Positions 38,333 to 48,500 of a DNA stretch of 57,163 nucleotides are shown piece by piece; positions within the stretch are counted from its first letter, which is position 1; every line of letters begins with the position of its first letter. The DNA is from an uncultured Pelagibacteraceae bacterium. GTDB taxonomy: Bacteria > Pseudomonadota > Alphaproteobacteria > Pelagibacterales > Pelagibacteraceae. The notes under the pieces were generated by a model. The model had not been told where the DNA came from, searched no databases, and worked only from the letters and a program-made list of their open reading frames with translations. The stretch is from NCBI GenBank assembly GCA_902567045.1, contig CACFLJ010000009.1, positions 1-57,163 of the forward strand, read 5' to 3'. A program made the position numbers and the translations under genes.

Positions 38333-39582
38333 AAATCAGCTGTATCAATTTTAGAAGAATACTGCCTTCTCATGTTCCATTTTTTGTGAACTCCTGCACT
38401 TGCAACACTCAAAGTAGATCTTCCATATCGATAATTAGTATTATCAATTGATCTCATCAAACTGTTTATTTTTTCATCTTTTTCAGATGTGAATAGATTT
38501 GTTTTATCACTTGCATTAGATAATCCTGTAAGCATCACTCCTGCTTTTTGATAGCGGTATCCATTTTTAAAAATATTCTCTAATATTGAAATCGCTGTCT
38601 TGACTATTTCAATACTATTGTTGGTTGCGATTGGAAAATCAACTGTTTTTGCATTTGAATAATAACCAAAGTTTCTTTGGAAAGGACTGGTTCTAACAAA
38701 TACTGTAATTGCTTTTGCAACTAATAACTCTGATCTAATTTTTTCAGACGCGTTTAAACAATAATTTGCAACTGCTTCTTTTAACTCTTGGAACATTTCA
38801 ATCCTTTTTCCAAATGATCTCGAGACAACACAACTCTTTCTTTTAGTGGTAGTGATCTCCAAACCTATACAAGGAATTCCTCTAAGCTCCATTGCAGTTC
38901 TTGACCCTAGAACATTTGAGTTTTTCTTTATCCATGTATTAGATTTATTTTTAAGTTGCTTAGCATTATAAATTCCATTTTTATGATAGAATTTTGTTAA
39001 TTGTCTTCCTACACCCCACACATCATTAATTTCAACTTTTTCTAATATGGGATCAATATTTTCAATTCCTATTAAACTTGTTACTCCTGATTCTTTTTTC
39101 TTTGCAATATGATTTGCAACTTTACTTAAAGTTTTTGTTTTAGCAATCCCAATACTAGTTGGAATACCTGTCCATTTTAAAACTGTTTCTCTAATTTCTT
39201 TTCCGACTTTTTCAACTTCACTATCTGCAAAATTTGATAAGTCTAAAAATGCTTCATCAATAGAATAAACTTCAATAGCAGAATTAAATCTTTTTAGTGT
39301 TCGCATCACTCTTCTAGATAAGTCTCCGTACAAAGAATAATTAGATGAAAAAACTTCAACTTTATTTTTAATAATAATATCTTTTGCTTTAAAGTAAGGT
39401 TCTCCCATTTTAATACCTAGAGCTTTTGCTTCTGTTGATCTTGAAATTATGCAGCCATCATTGTTAGATAAAACTACAACAGGCTTTTTCCTTATTTTAG
39501 GATTGAATAATCTTTCACAAGAAACGTAAAAAGAATTACAATCAATAAGTGCTATTTTTTTAGTATACTGAATGGATGACAT
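38305..39582 (-). CDS. umuC: Translesion DNA polymerase V catalytic subunit UmuC
   Basis: A 425-residue Y-family polymerase. Visible are [19 protein letters not shown] (first catalytic aspartate), [24 protein letters not shown] (catalytic D-E pair) and the helix-hairpin-helix segment [11 protein letters not shown], followed by the little-finger region with [11 protein letters not shown]. It overlaps umuD by 23 bp, so the pair is an operon under the SOS promoter at 39978-40006. Length is normal for UmuC. It allows error-prone bypass of DNA damage. Confidence 0.96.
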   Translation of the reverse strand: MSSIQYTKKIALIDCNSFYVSCERLFNPKIRKKPVVVLSNNDGCIISRSTEAKALGIKMGEPYFKAKDIIIKNKVEVFSSNYSLYGDLSRRVMRTLKRFNSAIEVYSIDEAFLDLSNFADSEVEKVGKEIRETVLKWTGIPTSIGIAKTKTLSKVANHIAKKKESGVTSLIGIENIDPILEKVEINDVWGVGRQLTKFYHKNGIYNAKQLKNKSNTWIKKNSNVLGSRTAMELRGIPCIGLEITTTKRKSCVVSRSFGKRIEMFQELKEAVANYCLNASEKIRSELLVAKAITVFVRTSPFQRNFGYYSNAKTVDFPIATNNSIEIVKTAISILENIFKNGYRYQKAGVMLTGLSNASDKTNLFTSEKDEKINSLMRSIDNTNYRYGRSTLSVASAGVHKKWNMRRQYSSKIDTADFYCLPTIKG

Positions 39583-39955
39583 AAGTTACAACTCCCCAAA
39601 TAAATACATCTTCTTCTTCGTTGATTAAAATTCGATCTGTAAATTCTTTAGAACCTGATGTTAAAAATTTTTTATCTCTTTCTTGAACTAAACTTTTAAC
39701 AACTAGTTCATCATGAACGTTTGCAATAACTGTTGAGAAGTTTTTTGGTGTTAAACTTTTATCAACAACTAATAGATCACCATCGTTAATCCCAACATCT
39801 ACCATTGATTTTCCTTGAACTCTTATGATGAAAGTTGCTGGAACATTTTTAATTAAATGAACATTTAAATCGATGTCTTCCTCAATATAGTCCGTAGCAG
39901 GGGATGGAAAACCCGCGCCAGCTTTATGTAAATAGTAAGGTATTGTTAGCTTCAT
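39560..39955 (-). CDS. umuD: UmuD-like polymerase V accessory protein (S24 autoprotease)
   Basis: A 131-residue S24 peptidase-fold protein. The self-cleavage site is AG in [14 protein letters not shown] (Ala14-Gly15, matching Cys24-Gly25 of E. coli UmuD). Catalytic Ser50 (GKSMVD) and Lys87 (LVVKSLV) are 37 residues apart, as in E. coli. The segment before the cleavage site is about 10 residues shorter than in E. coli. RecA-stimulated cleavage would activate it for UmuC. Its start is 4 bp downstream of a perfect SOS operator. Confidence 0.95.
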   Translation of the reverse strand: MKLTIPYYLHKAGAGFPSPATDYIEEDIDLNVHLIKNVPATFIIRVQGKSMVDVGINDGDLLVVDKSLTPKNFSTVIANVHDELVVKSLVQERDKKFLTSGSKEFTDRILINEEEDVFIWGVVTYVIHSVY

Positions 39956-39959
39956 AAAT

Positions 39960-39974
39960 GTTCTTATTTTGTTC
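39960..39974 (-). promoter_or_regulatory. SOS (LexA) operator of umuDC
   Basis: GTTC-TTATTTT-GTTC is an exact match to the alphaproteobacterial LexA consensus GTTC-N7-GTTC. It lies between the -10 element and the umuD ATG and covers the predicted transcription start near 39971, an ideal place for repression. Confidence 0.88.
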
Positions 39975-39977
39975 TAA

Positions 39978-40006
39978 TTAATATCCAAGTTATTCAATAG
40001 TGTCAA
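39978..40006 (-). promoter_or_regulatory. Sigma-70 promoter of umuDC
   Basis: On the minus strand TTGACA (40001-40006) is followed by a 17-bp spacer and TATTAA (39978-39983). The predicted start falls inside the SOS operator and gives a leader of about 16 nt before the umuD ATG. Confidence 0.78.
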
Positions 40007-40066
40007 CCAGGTTGTATTTTGAGTCTGTAACTGAATCAAAAGTGAATCAAAACGTGAACATCGAAA

Positions 40067-40087
40067 CCACATGTTGTATACATGTGG
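40067..40087. repeat. 7-bp inverted repeat upstream of the first GFA gene
   Basis: CCACATG (40067-40073) and CATGTGG (40081-40087) are perfect reverse complements with a 7-nt spacer, 33 bp upstream of the chosen start of the GFA-like gene. The arms are GC-richer than the surroundings. It could be a regulator site or a hairpin in the leader. It lies between the divergent umuD and GFA promoters. Confidence 0.45.
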
Positions 40088-40120
40088 ATAACTTTAACCA
40101 CAAATAGATTAAATATTAAA

Positions 40121-40603
40121 ATGGAAAAAAATAAAAACTTAACCGGCGGATGTATATGCGGGCAAGTTAAGTATACAATTACAGAAAAACCTCTATTCAC
40201 CCAAGCTTGTCATTGTAAAGATTGTAAAATTATAACTGGGTCTTCATATGTTATTAATACAAGCGTATTAGATAACACTTTAATTATAGAAGGAGAAGTT
40301 GCATCAACAGAACTTAAAGCAGGAAGCGGTGCCACTTCTAATGCATATTTTTGTACCAAGTGTGGAACTTATATTTATACTGATTATGCCTCAGCTGTTG
40401 GTAGATTAACAGTTAGAACTAAAACTTTAGATAATTCAGAAAGTTTTCCACCTCAAGTGCATATTTTTACAAAAGATAAAGATCCATGGCTGAACCTTAC
40501 AGAGGATGTAATTTGTTTTGAAAAGATGTATGATCCTAAAAAAACATGGCCAGAGGGAAGTTTAAAAAGATACGGAGAATATTTAAAAGTTATTAATAAA
40601 TAA
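40121..40603 (+). CDS. GFA-fold zinc protein 1 (Gfa/Mss4-like)
   Basis: A 160-residue protein of the glutathione-dependent formaldehyde-activating (GFA/CENP-V) fold. Zinc ligands are visible as CICG near the N terminus, CHCKDC in the middle and CTKCG later. An upstream in-frame ATG at 40082 lies inside the inverted repeat; the ATG at 40121 (MEKNKNLTGGCICGQ) matches family N termini, so I use it. Members bind glutathione adducts or other small thiols; the true substrate is unknown. A second family member follows immediately. Confidence 0.85.
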   Translation: MEKNKNLTGGCICGQVKYTITEKPLFTQACHCKDCKIITGSSYVINTSVLDNTLIIEGEVASTELKAGSGATSNAYFCTKCGTYIYTDYASAVGRLTVRTKTLDNSESFPPQVHIFTKDKDPWLNLTEDVICFEKMYDPKKTWPEGSLKRYGEYLKVINK

Positions 40604-40623
40604 TTTTATTAGGAGATTAAAAT

Positions 40624-40992
40624 ATGAAAAAGTTAACTTGTCACTGCGGAGCAATTGAAGCTGAAGTTAAAATTCCTATAGGTGGTGTTGAAAAAATCAT
40701 GCGTTGCAATTGTTCGATCTGCAAAAAAAAAGGTTACATTATAGGGGTCCTTGGTCCTGATGATTTTAAACTTACAAAAGGAGAAGATAAGTTATCGCTT
40801 TATCAGTTTTACACTAATACAGCTAAGCATTATTTTTGTTCTATCTGTGGAATTCACACTCATAACAGACCTAGAAGCAATCCAAAAATTTATGGCGTAA
40901 ATATTGCTTGTATAGAAGGTGTAGAGCCATTCGAAATTGAAGATGTGCCAGTGAATGATGGCAAAAACCATCCATTAGATCAAAAACAATAA
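40624..40992 (+). CDS. GFA-fold zinc protein 2 (Gfa/Mss4-like)
   Basis: A 122-residue member of the same fold as its upstream neighbour but clearly diverged. It has CHCG at the N terminus, RCNCSIC in the middle and FCSICGIHTHNRPR towards the end, the zinc-binding and loop elements typical of short GFA proteins. A good AGGAG ribosome binding site precedes the ATG. Function uncertain; tandem pairing suggests a heteromer or duplicated specificity, which is inference. Confidence 0.85.
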   Translation: MKKLTCHCGAIEAEVKIPIGGVEKIMRCNCSICKKKGYIIGVLGPDDFKLTKGEDKLSLYQFYTNTAKHYFCSICGIHTHNRPRSNPKIYGVNIACIEGVEPFEIEDVPVNDGKNHPLDQKQ

Positions 40993-40998
40993 ATTTTT

Positions 40999-41925
40999 AT
41001 GCAATCAATTGCTGAGTGTTATAGAAAAGTTAGTAAAGATTGTTTTAAATTTATAAGATCTCAAGAAACATCTAAAGAAAAATTTAAAAATAAAGAAAAG
41101 ATGATAAAATCTTTTCTAATTCCAATTAGTTTCTGGATTTCAAATAGAGCAAAAAAGTCTAAACCTTATTTAATAGGCTTAGGGGGAGGTCAAGGGACTG
41201 GTAAAACAACGATTAGTTCTATTCTAAAAATTGTTCTAACAAAATATTTTAAGCTAAACGTTTTTAAAATCTCAATTGATGATTTATACAAAACCCGAAA
41301 AGATAGAATAAAATTGTCTAAAAAAATTCATCCCTTATTAATGACTAGAGGTGTTCCAGGTACCCATGACATAAATTTTATTTTTGATCTTCTAAAAAAA
41401 ACAAAGGGAAAGCAATTCAATCAACAGAGACTTCCTAAGTTTAATAAGGCAATAGATGATAGATTAAAAAGAAAGTCTTGGTATCTAGTCAAAAGGGTAC
41501 CAGATGTTATAATCTTTGAGGGATGGTGTGTGGGAGCTAGAGCAGAAAAAAATATAACTTTAAAAAAATCGATTAATTCTCTTGAAAGAACAGCAGATAA
41601 AAATTTAAGATGGAGAAAATATGTAAATGGTCAACTACAAACAAAATATAAAAAATTATTTTCTAAATTAGACTGTTTGCTATTTTTAAAAGCAGGTAAT
41701 TTCAAATTATTACAGAGTTGGAGGCTTAAACAGGAGGCGTTACTTAAATTAAACTCAAAAAACAAAGCAAATAGTAAAGTTATGAGCAAAAATGAGGTAT
41801 TAACATTTATGCAGACCTACCAAAGGGTCACACAAAACATGTTCAAATTTGCGCCAAAATATTCCTCAATTGTATTAAATTTAAATAGTAATCATCAAAT
41901 TAAATCCATAAAATATAATAAATGA
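40999..41925 (+). CDS. P-loop kinase, D-glycerate 3-kinase (GlyK)-like
   Basis: A 308-residue kinase with the Walker A motif GGGQGTGKTTISS, an ISIDDLYKTRKDR segment, the substrate-loop block HPLLMTRGVPGTHDINF and FEGWCVGAR. These match the plant/yeast-type glycerate 3-kinase and related phosphoribulokinase/uridine kinase-like proteins. It would phosphorylate glycerate, for example from glycolate oxidation, to 3-phosphoglycerate. It starts 6 bp after the second GFA gene and overlaps tolC by 4 bp. Confidence 0.82.
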   Translation: MQSIAECYRKVSKDCFKFIRSQETSKEKFKNKEKMIKSFLIPISFWISNRAKKSKPYLIGLGGGQGTGKTTISSILKIVLTKYFKLNVFKISIDDLYKTRKDRIKLSKKIHPLLMTRGVPGTHDINFIFDLLKKTKGKQFNQQRLPKFNKAIDDRLKRKSWYLVKRVPDVIIFEGWCVGARAEKNITLKKSINSLERTADKNLRWRKYVNGQLQTKYKKLFSKLDCLLFLKAGNFKLLQSWRLKQEALLKLNSKNKANSKVMSKNEVLTFMQTYQRVTQNMFKFAPKYSSIVLNLNSNHQIKSIKYNK

Positions 41926-43220
41926 AAAATTTATTTCTTATCTCCTCGCTTTTATTGTTTTCTGTAACATCCGTAGCAGCAGCAACCTTAAGTGATGCAT
42001 TAAAAACTACTTTTCAAAATAATCTAGAACTACAAGCTGAACGAAAAAACTTAGAAGTTCAAAAGGAAGTCTTAAATATTTCTAAAAGTGATTTTTTTCC
42101 AACTTTAACTCTTTCAGGTACTAAAAGTTTTGAAGATACAAATAAACTTACAAATCAAGATGGTACTGATGCTTCAATAAGTAATACAAATCCAATGACA
42201 TCTTCTATAAAGTTAGAACAAACACTTTTGGATGGCAGTGAACGTGGCACAAAATATGAAAAAAGTAAGTTAGGATTAAATTTATCTGAAGCACAACTTA
42301 TTAAAAAAGAACAAGATGTTTTTATGAAAGCAATTGAAGCTTATACAGGTTTAATTCTTGCTTATGAAAAACTAAATATAAATGAAGAAAATGTTAACTT
42401 ACTTCAGAGACAATTTGAGATAGATAATGCAAGACTATCTAGAGCTCAAATAACTGCAACTGACTTAGCACAGTCCCAATCTTCTTTATCAGGGGCACAA
42501 GCAGGTTATATTGGAGCGCAAAATAGTATTATCACGAGTAAACTAGTTTATGAAAATATAATTGGACCAATCAACAGCAATGAAAAATTAAAAAAAATTT
42601 ATAATTCTGAAGTTCCACTACCCTCAAGTTTAGTTGATGCAAAAAAGATATCTGAACAAAAAAGCCCCGATCTTATTATTGCTGAAATAGAATATGGACA
42701 ATCCGAATTAGATGTTAAAATTGCGAGATCAGATTTATCTCCGACAGCAAAACTTTCACTCGAAAGATCATATACTGATGATCTAAGCGCAACTTATGAT
42801 GAAAGAGAAAAAGATGTATTACAAGCAACAGTAAGTTGGCCATTTCAATTTGGAGGAAAAAATAAATCTAATATAAATAAAAATCTTCAAGTAAAAGGAA
42901 TGAAAAAATTATTACTTGAAAATGCTTTTAGAAATAATACACAAGGAGTTACTGTGGCTTGGTCTACTTTAGAGTCTTCGAAAAGTCTTTTAAGGGCTGT
43001 GCAATCACAAGTTAAGGCTGCAGAGATTGCGAATGAGGGAATTACCTTTGAGTATGAGAGTGGATTGAATAGATCTACATTTGATGTTCTTCAATCAAGA
43101 TCAAATCTAATAAATGCTAAAATAAATCTTGCCGAAGCTGAGAGAAATTATTTATTAGCGCAATATAGACTGTTGAAGTCTGCAGGTTTATTAAATAGCG
43201 AATACCTAAAACTCAGATAA
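41922..43220 (+). CDS. tolC: TolC-family outer membrane efflux protein
   Basis: A 432-residue outer-membrane channel subunit for type I secretion or drug efflux. A signal peptide ends near VAAA. The body has the two OEP repeats with long amphipathic helices, for example NLEVQKEVLNISKSDFFPTL in the first and VKIARSDLSPTAKLSLERSY in the second, the pseudo-repeat expected of TolC. It overlaps the kinase gene by 4 bp, and no inner-membrane transporter partner is nearby. Confidence 0.92.
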   Translation: MKNLFLISSLLLFSVTSVAAATLSDALKTTFQNNLELQAERKNLEVQKEVLNISKSDFFPTLTLSGTKSFEDTNKLTNQDGTDASISNTNPMTSSIKLEQTLLDGSERGTKYEKSKLGLNLSEAQLIKKEQDVFMKAIEAYTGLILAYEKLNINEENVNLLQRQFEIDNARLSRAQITATDLAQSQSSLSGAQAGYIGAQNSIITSKLVYENIIGPINSNEKLKKIYNSEVPLPSSLVDAKKISEQKSPDLIIAEIEYGQSELDVKIARSDLSPTAKLSLERSYTDDLSATYDEREKDVLQATVSWPFQFGGKNKSNINKNLQVKGMKKLLLENAFRNNTQGVTVAWSTLESSKSLLRAVQSQVKAAEIANEGITFEYESGLNRSTFDVLQSRSNLINAKINLAEAERNYLLAQYRLLKSAGLLNSEYLKLR

Positions 43221-43253
43221 ATAGGGACTTCTAGGCCTAATTTTAAAAAAATA

Positions 43254-43281
43254 TTGCCAATGAGAACAAAATGTGTACATT
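43254..43281 (+). promoter_or_regulatory. Candidate recA promoter
   Basis: TTGCCA (43254-43259), a 16-bp spacer and TACATT (43276-43281) form a moderate sigma-70 match about 48 bp before the chosen recA ATG. The SOS-like operator sits in the spacer and touches the -10, which supports the pairing. Confidence 0.5.
43264..43278 (+). promoter_or_regulatory. SOS-type operator of recA, one mismatch
   Basis: GAAC-AAAATGT-GTAC reads GTAC-N7-GTTC on the other strand and differs from GTTC-N7-GTTC at one of eight positions. Its location inside the recA promoter, and the perfect site at umuDC nearby, support a LexA site. Confidence 0.65.
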
Positions 43282-43328
43282 TATTTTCATGATTCGAATG
43301 TTAATAAATGAAAAAAACGAGGCAAAAA

Positions 43329-44453
43329 ATGACTAAAAATAACCTAAAAGTGGTGAAAACTGCAAAAGATAAAGAATTGGAAGATAAAGAAAAAAATAAA
43401 GCACTAGATGCTGCAATTAGCCAAATAACAGATAGTTTTGGAAAAGGCTCTGTGATGAAGCTTGGAGAACAAAAAGCAATGGATATAGAGTCCGTTTCTA
43501 CTGGATCTTTAAGTTTGGATTTAGCACTTGGGATAGGCGGATTACCAAAAGGTAGAATTGTTGAAATTTACGGACCAGAGTCATCTGGTAAAACTACATT
43601 AGCTTTACAAGTTGTTGCTGAAGCACAAAAAGCAGGTGGAATTTGTGGATTTGTAGATGCAGAACATGCATTGGATCCAGTTTATGCAAAGAAATTAGGT
43701 GTTAATACTGAAGAATTACTTATTTCACAGCCAGATACTGGCGAACAAGCATTGGAAATAACAGATACTTTAATTAAGTCTGGCTCAATGTCAGTTTTAG
43801 TAGTCGACTCAGTTGCAGCATTAACTCCAAGAGCAGAAATTGAAGGAGACATGGGGGATCACCATGTTGGTCTTCAAGCAAGACTAATGTCTCAAGCTCT
43901 TAGAAAATTAACAGGATCAATTTCTAGAACTAATACAATGGTTATATTTATTAACCAAATTAGAATGAAAATTGGTGTAATGTTTGGAAGTCCAGAAACA
44001 ACTTCCGGAGGTAATTCTTTGAAATTTTATTCTTCAGTAAGAATGGATATTAGAAGAATTGGAGCAATAAAAGATAAAGAGCAAATTGTTGGAAATACAA
44101 CAAGAGTAAAAGTTGTTAAAAATAAAGTTGCACCACCATTTAAAGTTGTTGAGTTTGATTTAATGTATGGAAAAGGAATTAGTAAAGTAGGGGAACTAAT
44201 CGACCTTGGTGCTAAAGCCGAGATTGTTGAAAAATCTGGAGCTTGGTACGCTTATAAAGGTGAAAAAATTGGTCAAGGTAGAGAGAACGCTAAACTTTAC
44301 CTTGAACAAAATCCAAAAGCTGCGGCTGAAATTGAAATGGCTATTAGAGAAAAAGCTGGTGTTATTTCAAAGAAGATTGAAGGCAACCCTTTAAGCGAAG
44401 AAAAGCTTGAAGCGCAGAAAAAAGAGGAAGAAGTTCCTACTAAAAAGAATTAG
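43329..44453 (+). CDS. recA: RecA recombinase
   Basis: RecA forms filaments on single-stranded DNA, drives strand exchange, and stimulates LexA and UmuD cleavage. The upstream ATG at 43308 would add seven residues, but GAGG lies 7 nt before the ATG at 43329, which gives 374 residues and is preferred. The Walker A motif [18 protein letters not shown], the L1/L2 DNA-binding loops ([35 protein letters not shown]) and [11 protein letters not shown] are all present. A strong terminator follows. Confidence 0.98.
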   Translation: MTKNNLKVVKTAKDKELEDKEKNKALDAAISQITDSFGKGSVMKLGEQKAMDIESVSTGSLSLDLALGIGGLPKGRIVEIYGPESSGKTTLALQVVAEAQKAGGICGFVDAEHALDPVYAKKLGVNTEELLISQPDTGEQALEITDTLIKSGSMSVLVVDSVAALTPRAEIEGDMGDHHVGLQARLMSQALRKLTGSISRTNTMVIFINQIRMKIGVMFGSPETTSGGNSLKFYSSVRMDIRRIGAIKDKEQIVGNTTRVKVVKNKVAPPFKVVEFDLMYGKGISKVGELIDLGAKAEIVEKSGAWYAYKGEKIGQGRENAKLYLEQNPKAAAEIEMAIREKAGVISKKIEGNPLSEEKLEAQKKEEEVPTKKN

Positions 44454-44473
44454 CAGATAACTTTTAGTTATTA

Positions 44474-44503
44474 AAAAAAGGCGCTCTAATGGGCGCCTTT
44501 TTT
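44474..44503 (+). terminator. Rho-independent terminator after recA
   Basis: GGCGC (44480-44484) pairs with GCGCC (44493-44497) across an 8-nt loop, with flanking A and T runs (44474-44479 and 44498-44503) extending the stem. It separates recA from alaS and is among the few GC-rich hairpins in the window. Confidence 0.92.
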
Positions 44504-44552
44504 CCCTTTAGAAGTGTAGACATCATATAAAAATGCTGTATTTTGGTTAAAT

Positions 44553-47216
44553 ATGGCTAAAACATTAAATGAAATAAGGTCAGCATTTTTGGATTATTTT
44601 GAAAAAAATGATCACAAAATAGTTGAATCTAGCAATTTAGTCCCGAATAATGACCCAACTCTGATGTTTGCTAATTCAGGAATGGTCCAATTTAAAAATG
44701 TGTTTACTGGACTTGAAAAGAGAGACTATCAAAGAGCTACAACATCTCAAAAATGTGTAAGAGCAGGTGGTAAGCATAACGATCTTGAAAATGTTGGCTA
44801 TACACCAAGACACCATACATTTTTTGAAATGCTGGGAAACTTTTCCTTTGGTGATTATTTTAAAGAAAGAGCAATTGAACTTGCGTGGAATTTAATAACA
44901 AAAGAATTTGGTTTAGATAAGAACAGACTTTATGTAACTGTCTTCCATGACGATGATGAAGCTTTTAATTATTGGAAAAAAATTGCTGGGTTAAGTGAAG
45001 ATAAAATCATCAGGATTGCAACATCTGATAATTTTTGGTCTATGGGAGAAACGGGACCTTGTGGACCTTGTTCAGAGATATTTTATGATCATGGAGACCA
45101 TCTTGAAGGTGGATTGCCTGGAACAAAAAATGAAGATGGAGATAGGTTTATTGAAATTTGGAATTTAGTCTTTATGCAGTATGAGCAAATTTCAAAAGAC
45201 AAACGAATTAATCTGCCAAAACCATCAGTTGATACTGGAATGGGATTAGAGAGAATTGCTGCATTACTTCAAGGAACTCATGATAACTATGAAACAGATC
45301 ATTTTAAAAAAATAATTAATTCTGCTGCAGAAATTTTAAAAGTTAAACCAAATAAAGAAAATTTAGCAAGTTTTAGAGTAATAGCAGATCACTTAAGAGC
45401 AAGTTCATTTTTAATTGCAGAAGGAGTTTTGCCATCAAACGAGGGAAGAGGTTATGTATTAAGAAGAATAATGAGAAGAGGAATGAGGCATTCTCATTTT
45501 CTTGGGTCTAAAGAGCCAATTTTTTATAATATATTTAAAACTTTAAAAGATGAGATGAAAGGCAATTACTCAGAAATAGAAAGGGCTGAATCTCTAATAA
45601 AAGAAACATTAAGAATGGAGGAAGAAAAGTTTTTAGTTCTTTTAGATAGAGGTATTAAAATATTAAATGAGGAAATAACTAAAATAGATAAGATATTACC
45701 AGGAGAAGTAGCCTTTAAACTCTATGATACTTATGGCTTTCCACTAGATCTGACACAAGACATCTTAAAAAATAAATCATTAACAATAGATAACGATAAA
45801 TTTCAAAGATTAATGAAAGAAAGCAAAGAGCTTGCTAAGAAAAACTGGAAAGGCTCTGGTGATAGTGCTGTAGATGATATCTGGTTTTCGATAAAAGATA
45901 GATTGGGCCCTTCAGAATTTCTAGGCTATGAGACAGATCAAGCAGAAGGCATTGTTTTATCATTATTAAAAGATAATAAAGAGGTAAATGCACTAAGTGA
46001 AAATGATGAGGGTATGATTATTTTAAATCAAACTCCTTTTTATGGTGAGTCAGGAGGACAGGTAGGAGATACAGGTCAAATAATATCTGGAGATTTTATA
46101 TTTGAGATAACAGATGTACAAAAAAAATTAGGTGATCTATTTGTGCATTATGGAAAAGTCAAATCAGGAGGTATAAAAATTAAAGATAACGTTGAGATGA
46201 AAATTGATATAGATAGACGTAATAATATTAGAGCATATCATTCTGCAACTCATCTTTTACATGAATCTTTAAGAAGAGTATTGGGAACTCATGTAACACA
46301 AAAAGGTTCATTAGTTGCACCGGACAGATTAAGATTTGATTTTAGTCATATGAAGCCTATTTCAGATCAAGAAATTGAAAAAATAGAAAGTCATGTAAAT
46401 TCTATGGTTCAAAAAAAATCAGAAGTTAAAACGAGGATCATGACACCTAAAGAGGCAGTTGATAATGGAGCACTTGCACTCTTTGGAGAAAAATATGGAG
46501 AAGAAGTTAGAGTATTATCAATGGGAGATGAGAAAGAAAAGTATTTTTCTACTGAATTATGTGGTGGTACACACGTAAGAAATACAGGAGACATTGGAAA
46601 ATTTAAAATTATTAGCCAATCTTCAATTGCAGCTGGTGTTAGAAGAGTTGAAGCTCTTAGAGAAAATCAATTAAATATTTTTTTACAAAATAAAGAAAAA
46701 TTATCTGATTTATCAACTCAGAAAGATGAAGAAATGATTAATAATTTATCAAAACAAATAATTAAATTGGGTGGTAAACCAAATTTAGATAATGAAGATA
46801 ATAAGACTTTAATTAAAGAGTTATCAAAACAATTAGAACAACTAAAATTTAGTTCAATTTTGGAAAATAATTCAAAAAATATAATTCAGGATGATAAAAT
46901 TAATAATATAAATGTAAGATTTCAAAAAGTTGAAGATCTTCCGCCTAAAGAACTAAGAAAACTAGTTGATACTGGCAAAAGGGATCTAAAAAGTGGAATA
47001 ATTATAGTTTTTGCTAGTTTAGATGACAAAGTAGGTATTGCAGTCGGAATTACAGATGAACTTTCAGATAAGTATGATGCTGTTAAATTTGCAAAAACAG
47101 GCTCTGAAGTTATTGGTGGCAAAGGTGGTGGTGGTAGAAAAGATTTTGCACAAGCGGGTGGTCAATTCAAAGACAAAATTGATGAGGCTTTCGAAAAAAT
47201 TAAGTCTTTAATTTAA
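44553..47216 (+). CDS. alaS: Alanyl-tRNA synthetase AlaS
   Basis: A class II synthetase of 887 residues that charges tRNA-Ala. Seen in order: the N-terminal catalytic core ([67 protein letters not shown]), the editing domain with zinc ligands HSATHLLH and CGGTH, and a C-terminal C-Ala domain with [16 protein letters not shown]. Length and domain order are normal. Its 3' end overlaps the convergent icd gene by 9 bp. Confidence 0.98.
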   Translation: MAKTLNEIRSAFLDYFEKNDHKIVESSNLVPNNDPTLMFANSGMVQFKNVFTGLEKRDYQRATTSQKCVRAGGKHNDLENVGYTPRHHTFFEMLGNFSFGDYFKERAIELAWNLITKEFGLDKNRLYVTVFHDDDEAFNYWKKIAGLSEDKIIRIATSDNFWSMGETGPCGPCSEIFYDHGDHLEGGLPGTKNEDGDRFIEIWNLVFMQYEQISKDKRINLPKPSVDTGMGLERIAALLQGTHDNYETDHFKKIINSAAEILKVKPNKENLASFRVIADHLRASSFLIAEGVLPSNEGRGYVLRRIMRRGMRHSHFLGSKEPIFYNIFKTLKDEMKGNYSEIERAESLIKETLRMEEEKFLVLLDRGIKILNEEITKIDKILPGEVAFKLYDTYGFPLDLTQDILKNKSLTIDNDKFQRLMKESKELAKKNWKGSGDSAVDDIWFSIKDRLGPSEFLGYETDQAEGIVLSLLKDNKEVNALSENDEGMIILNQTPFYGESGGQVGDTGQIISGDFIFEITDVQKKLGDLFVHYGKVKSGGIKIKDNVEMKIDIDRRNNIRAYHSATHLLHESLRRVLGTHVTQKGSLVAPDRLRFDFSHMKPISDQEIEKIESHVNSMVQKKSEVKTRIMTPKEAVDNGALALFGEKYGEEVRVLSMGDEKEKYFSTELCGGTHVRNTGDIGKFKIISQSSIAAGVRRVEALRENQLNIFLQNKEKLSDLSTQKDEEMINNLSKQIIKLGGKPNLDNEDNKTLIKELSKQLEQLKFSSILENNSKNIIQDDKINNINVRFQKVEDLPPKELRKLVDTGKRDLKSGIIIVFASLDDKVGIAVGITDELSDKYDAVKFAKTGSEVIGGKGGGGRKDFAQAGGQFKDKIDEAFEKIKSLI

Positions 47217-48422
47217 TTTCTGTCTCAACTTACCATCTAAAGTATTTAAAAATTGATTAGTTGTTAGATATTTTGTTGATGGACCTATCAATATAGCCAA
47301 ATCCTTAGTCATTGATCCTTCCTCAACACAATCAACACATACATTTTCAAGTGTTTCTGCAAATTTAGTCAGCTCTTCGTTTCCGTCTAATTTTCCTCTA
47401 TGAGCCAACCCTCTTGTCCATGCAAAAATAGATGCAATAGGATTTGTTGAAGTTTCTTTTCCTTGTTGATGCATTCTGAAATGTCTTGTTACTGTTCCAT
47501 GTGCTGCTTCAGCTTCCATGGTTTTACCATCTGGAGCAAGTAAAACACTTGTCATTAAACCTAATGATCCATATCCTTGAGCTACAGTATCTGATTGAAC
47601 ATCTCCATCGTAATTCTTGCATGCCCAGATATATTTACCATGCCATTTCATTGCACATGCTACCATGTCATCAATTAACCTATGTTCATAGGTAATTTTA
47701 TTTTGTTCAAATTTATTTTTAAATTCTTTTTCGAAAACATCTTGAAAAATATCTTTGAATCTACCATCGTATCTTTTTAAAATTGTATTCTTAGTTGAAA
47801 GGTAAACAGGCCATTTTTTAATTAATCCATAATTAAAACAAGATCTTGCAAAGTCTTCTATTGATTTATCCAAATTATACATTGATAAAGCAATTCCAGG
47901 ACCGGGAAAATTAAAGACTTCATATTTTCTCTCATCAGATCCATCTTCAGCAGTCCATTTAATTTCTAATTTACCTTTACCAGGAACAGTAAAGTCAGTT
48001 GCTCTATATTGATCCCCAAAGGCATGTCTACCTATGATTAAAGGATCCGTCCAAGAAGGAACAAGTTTTGGAATATTTTTACAAATTATTGGTTCTCTAA
48101 AAACAGTTCCTCCAATAATATTTCTGATAGTACCATTTGGAGATCTCCACATTTTTTTTAAATTAAACTCTCTTACTCTGGCCTCATCAGGGGTAATAGT
48201 TGCACATTTAATTCCAACACCATTCTTTTTAATTGCATTAGCACATTCAACGGTGATTTTATCTTCAGTTTTATCTCTACTTACCATCCCCAAATCGTAG
48301 TATTCAATTTTTAAATCTAAGTAAGTTAAAATAAGCTTATTTTTAATGAAGTCCCATATAACTCTGGTCATTTCATCACCATCAAGTTCGACAATGGGGT
48401 TTTTAACCTTTATTTTACTCAT
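47208..48422 (-). CDS. icd: NADP-dependent isocitrate dehydrogenase (homodimeric, eukaryotic-like type)
   Basis: This enzyme oxidises isocitrate to 2-oxoglutarate in the TCA cycle with NADP+. The 404-residue product starts [19 protein letters not shown] and contains [20 protein letters not shown], the Asp metal ligands in [10 protein letters not shown] and YDGDVQSD, and [13 protein letters not shown], all characteristic of the type found in alphaproteobacteria and mitochondria rather than the E. coli type. It is convergent with alaS and divergent from psd. Confidence 0.97.
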   Translation of the reverse strand: MSKIKVKNPIVELDGDEMTRVIWDFIKNKLILTYLDLKIEYYDLGMVSRDKTEDKITVECANAIKKNGVGIKCATITPDEARVREFNLKKMWRSPNGTIRNIIGGTVFREPIICKNIPKLVPSWTDPLIIGRHAFGDQYRATDFTVPGKGKLEIKWTAEDGSDERKYEVFNFPGPGIALSMYNLDKSIEDFARSCFNYGLIKKWPVYLSTKNTILKRYDGRFKDIFQDVFEKEFKNKFEQNKITYEHRLIDDMVACAMKWHGKYIWACKNYDGDVQSDTVAQGYGSLGLMTSVLLAPDGKTMEAEAAHGTVTRHFRMHQQGKETSTNPIASIFAWTRGLAHRGKLDGNEELTKFAETLENVCVDCVEEGSMTKDLAILIGPSTKYLTTNQFLNTLDGKLRQKLN

Positions 48423-48500
48423 TTTTTCGATATATCTTAATAGTTGAATTTATTCTTTTTGTATACATATTAATCCACAATTATCAATTATAGGATTGTC

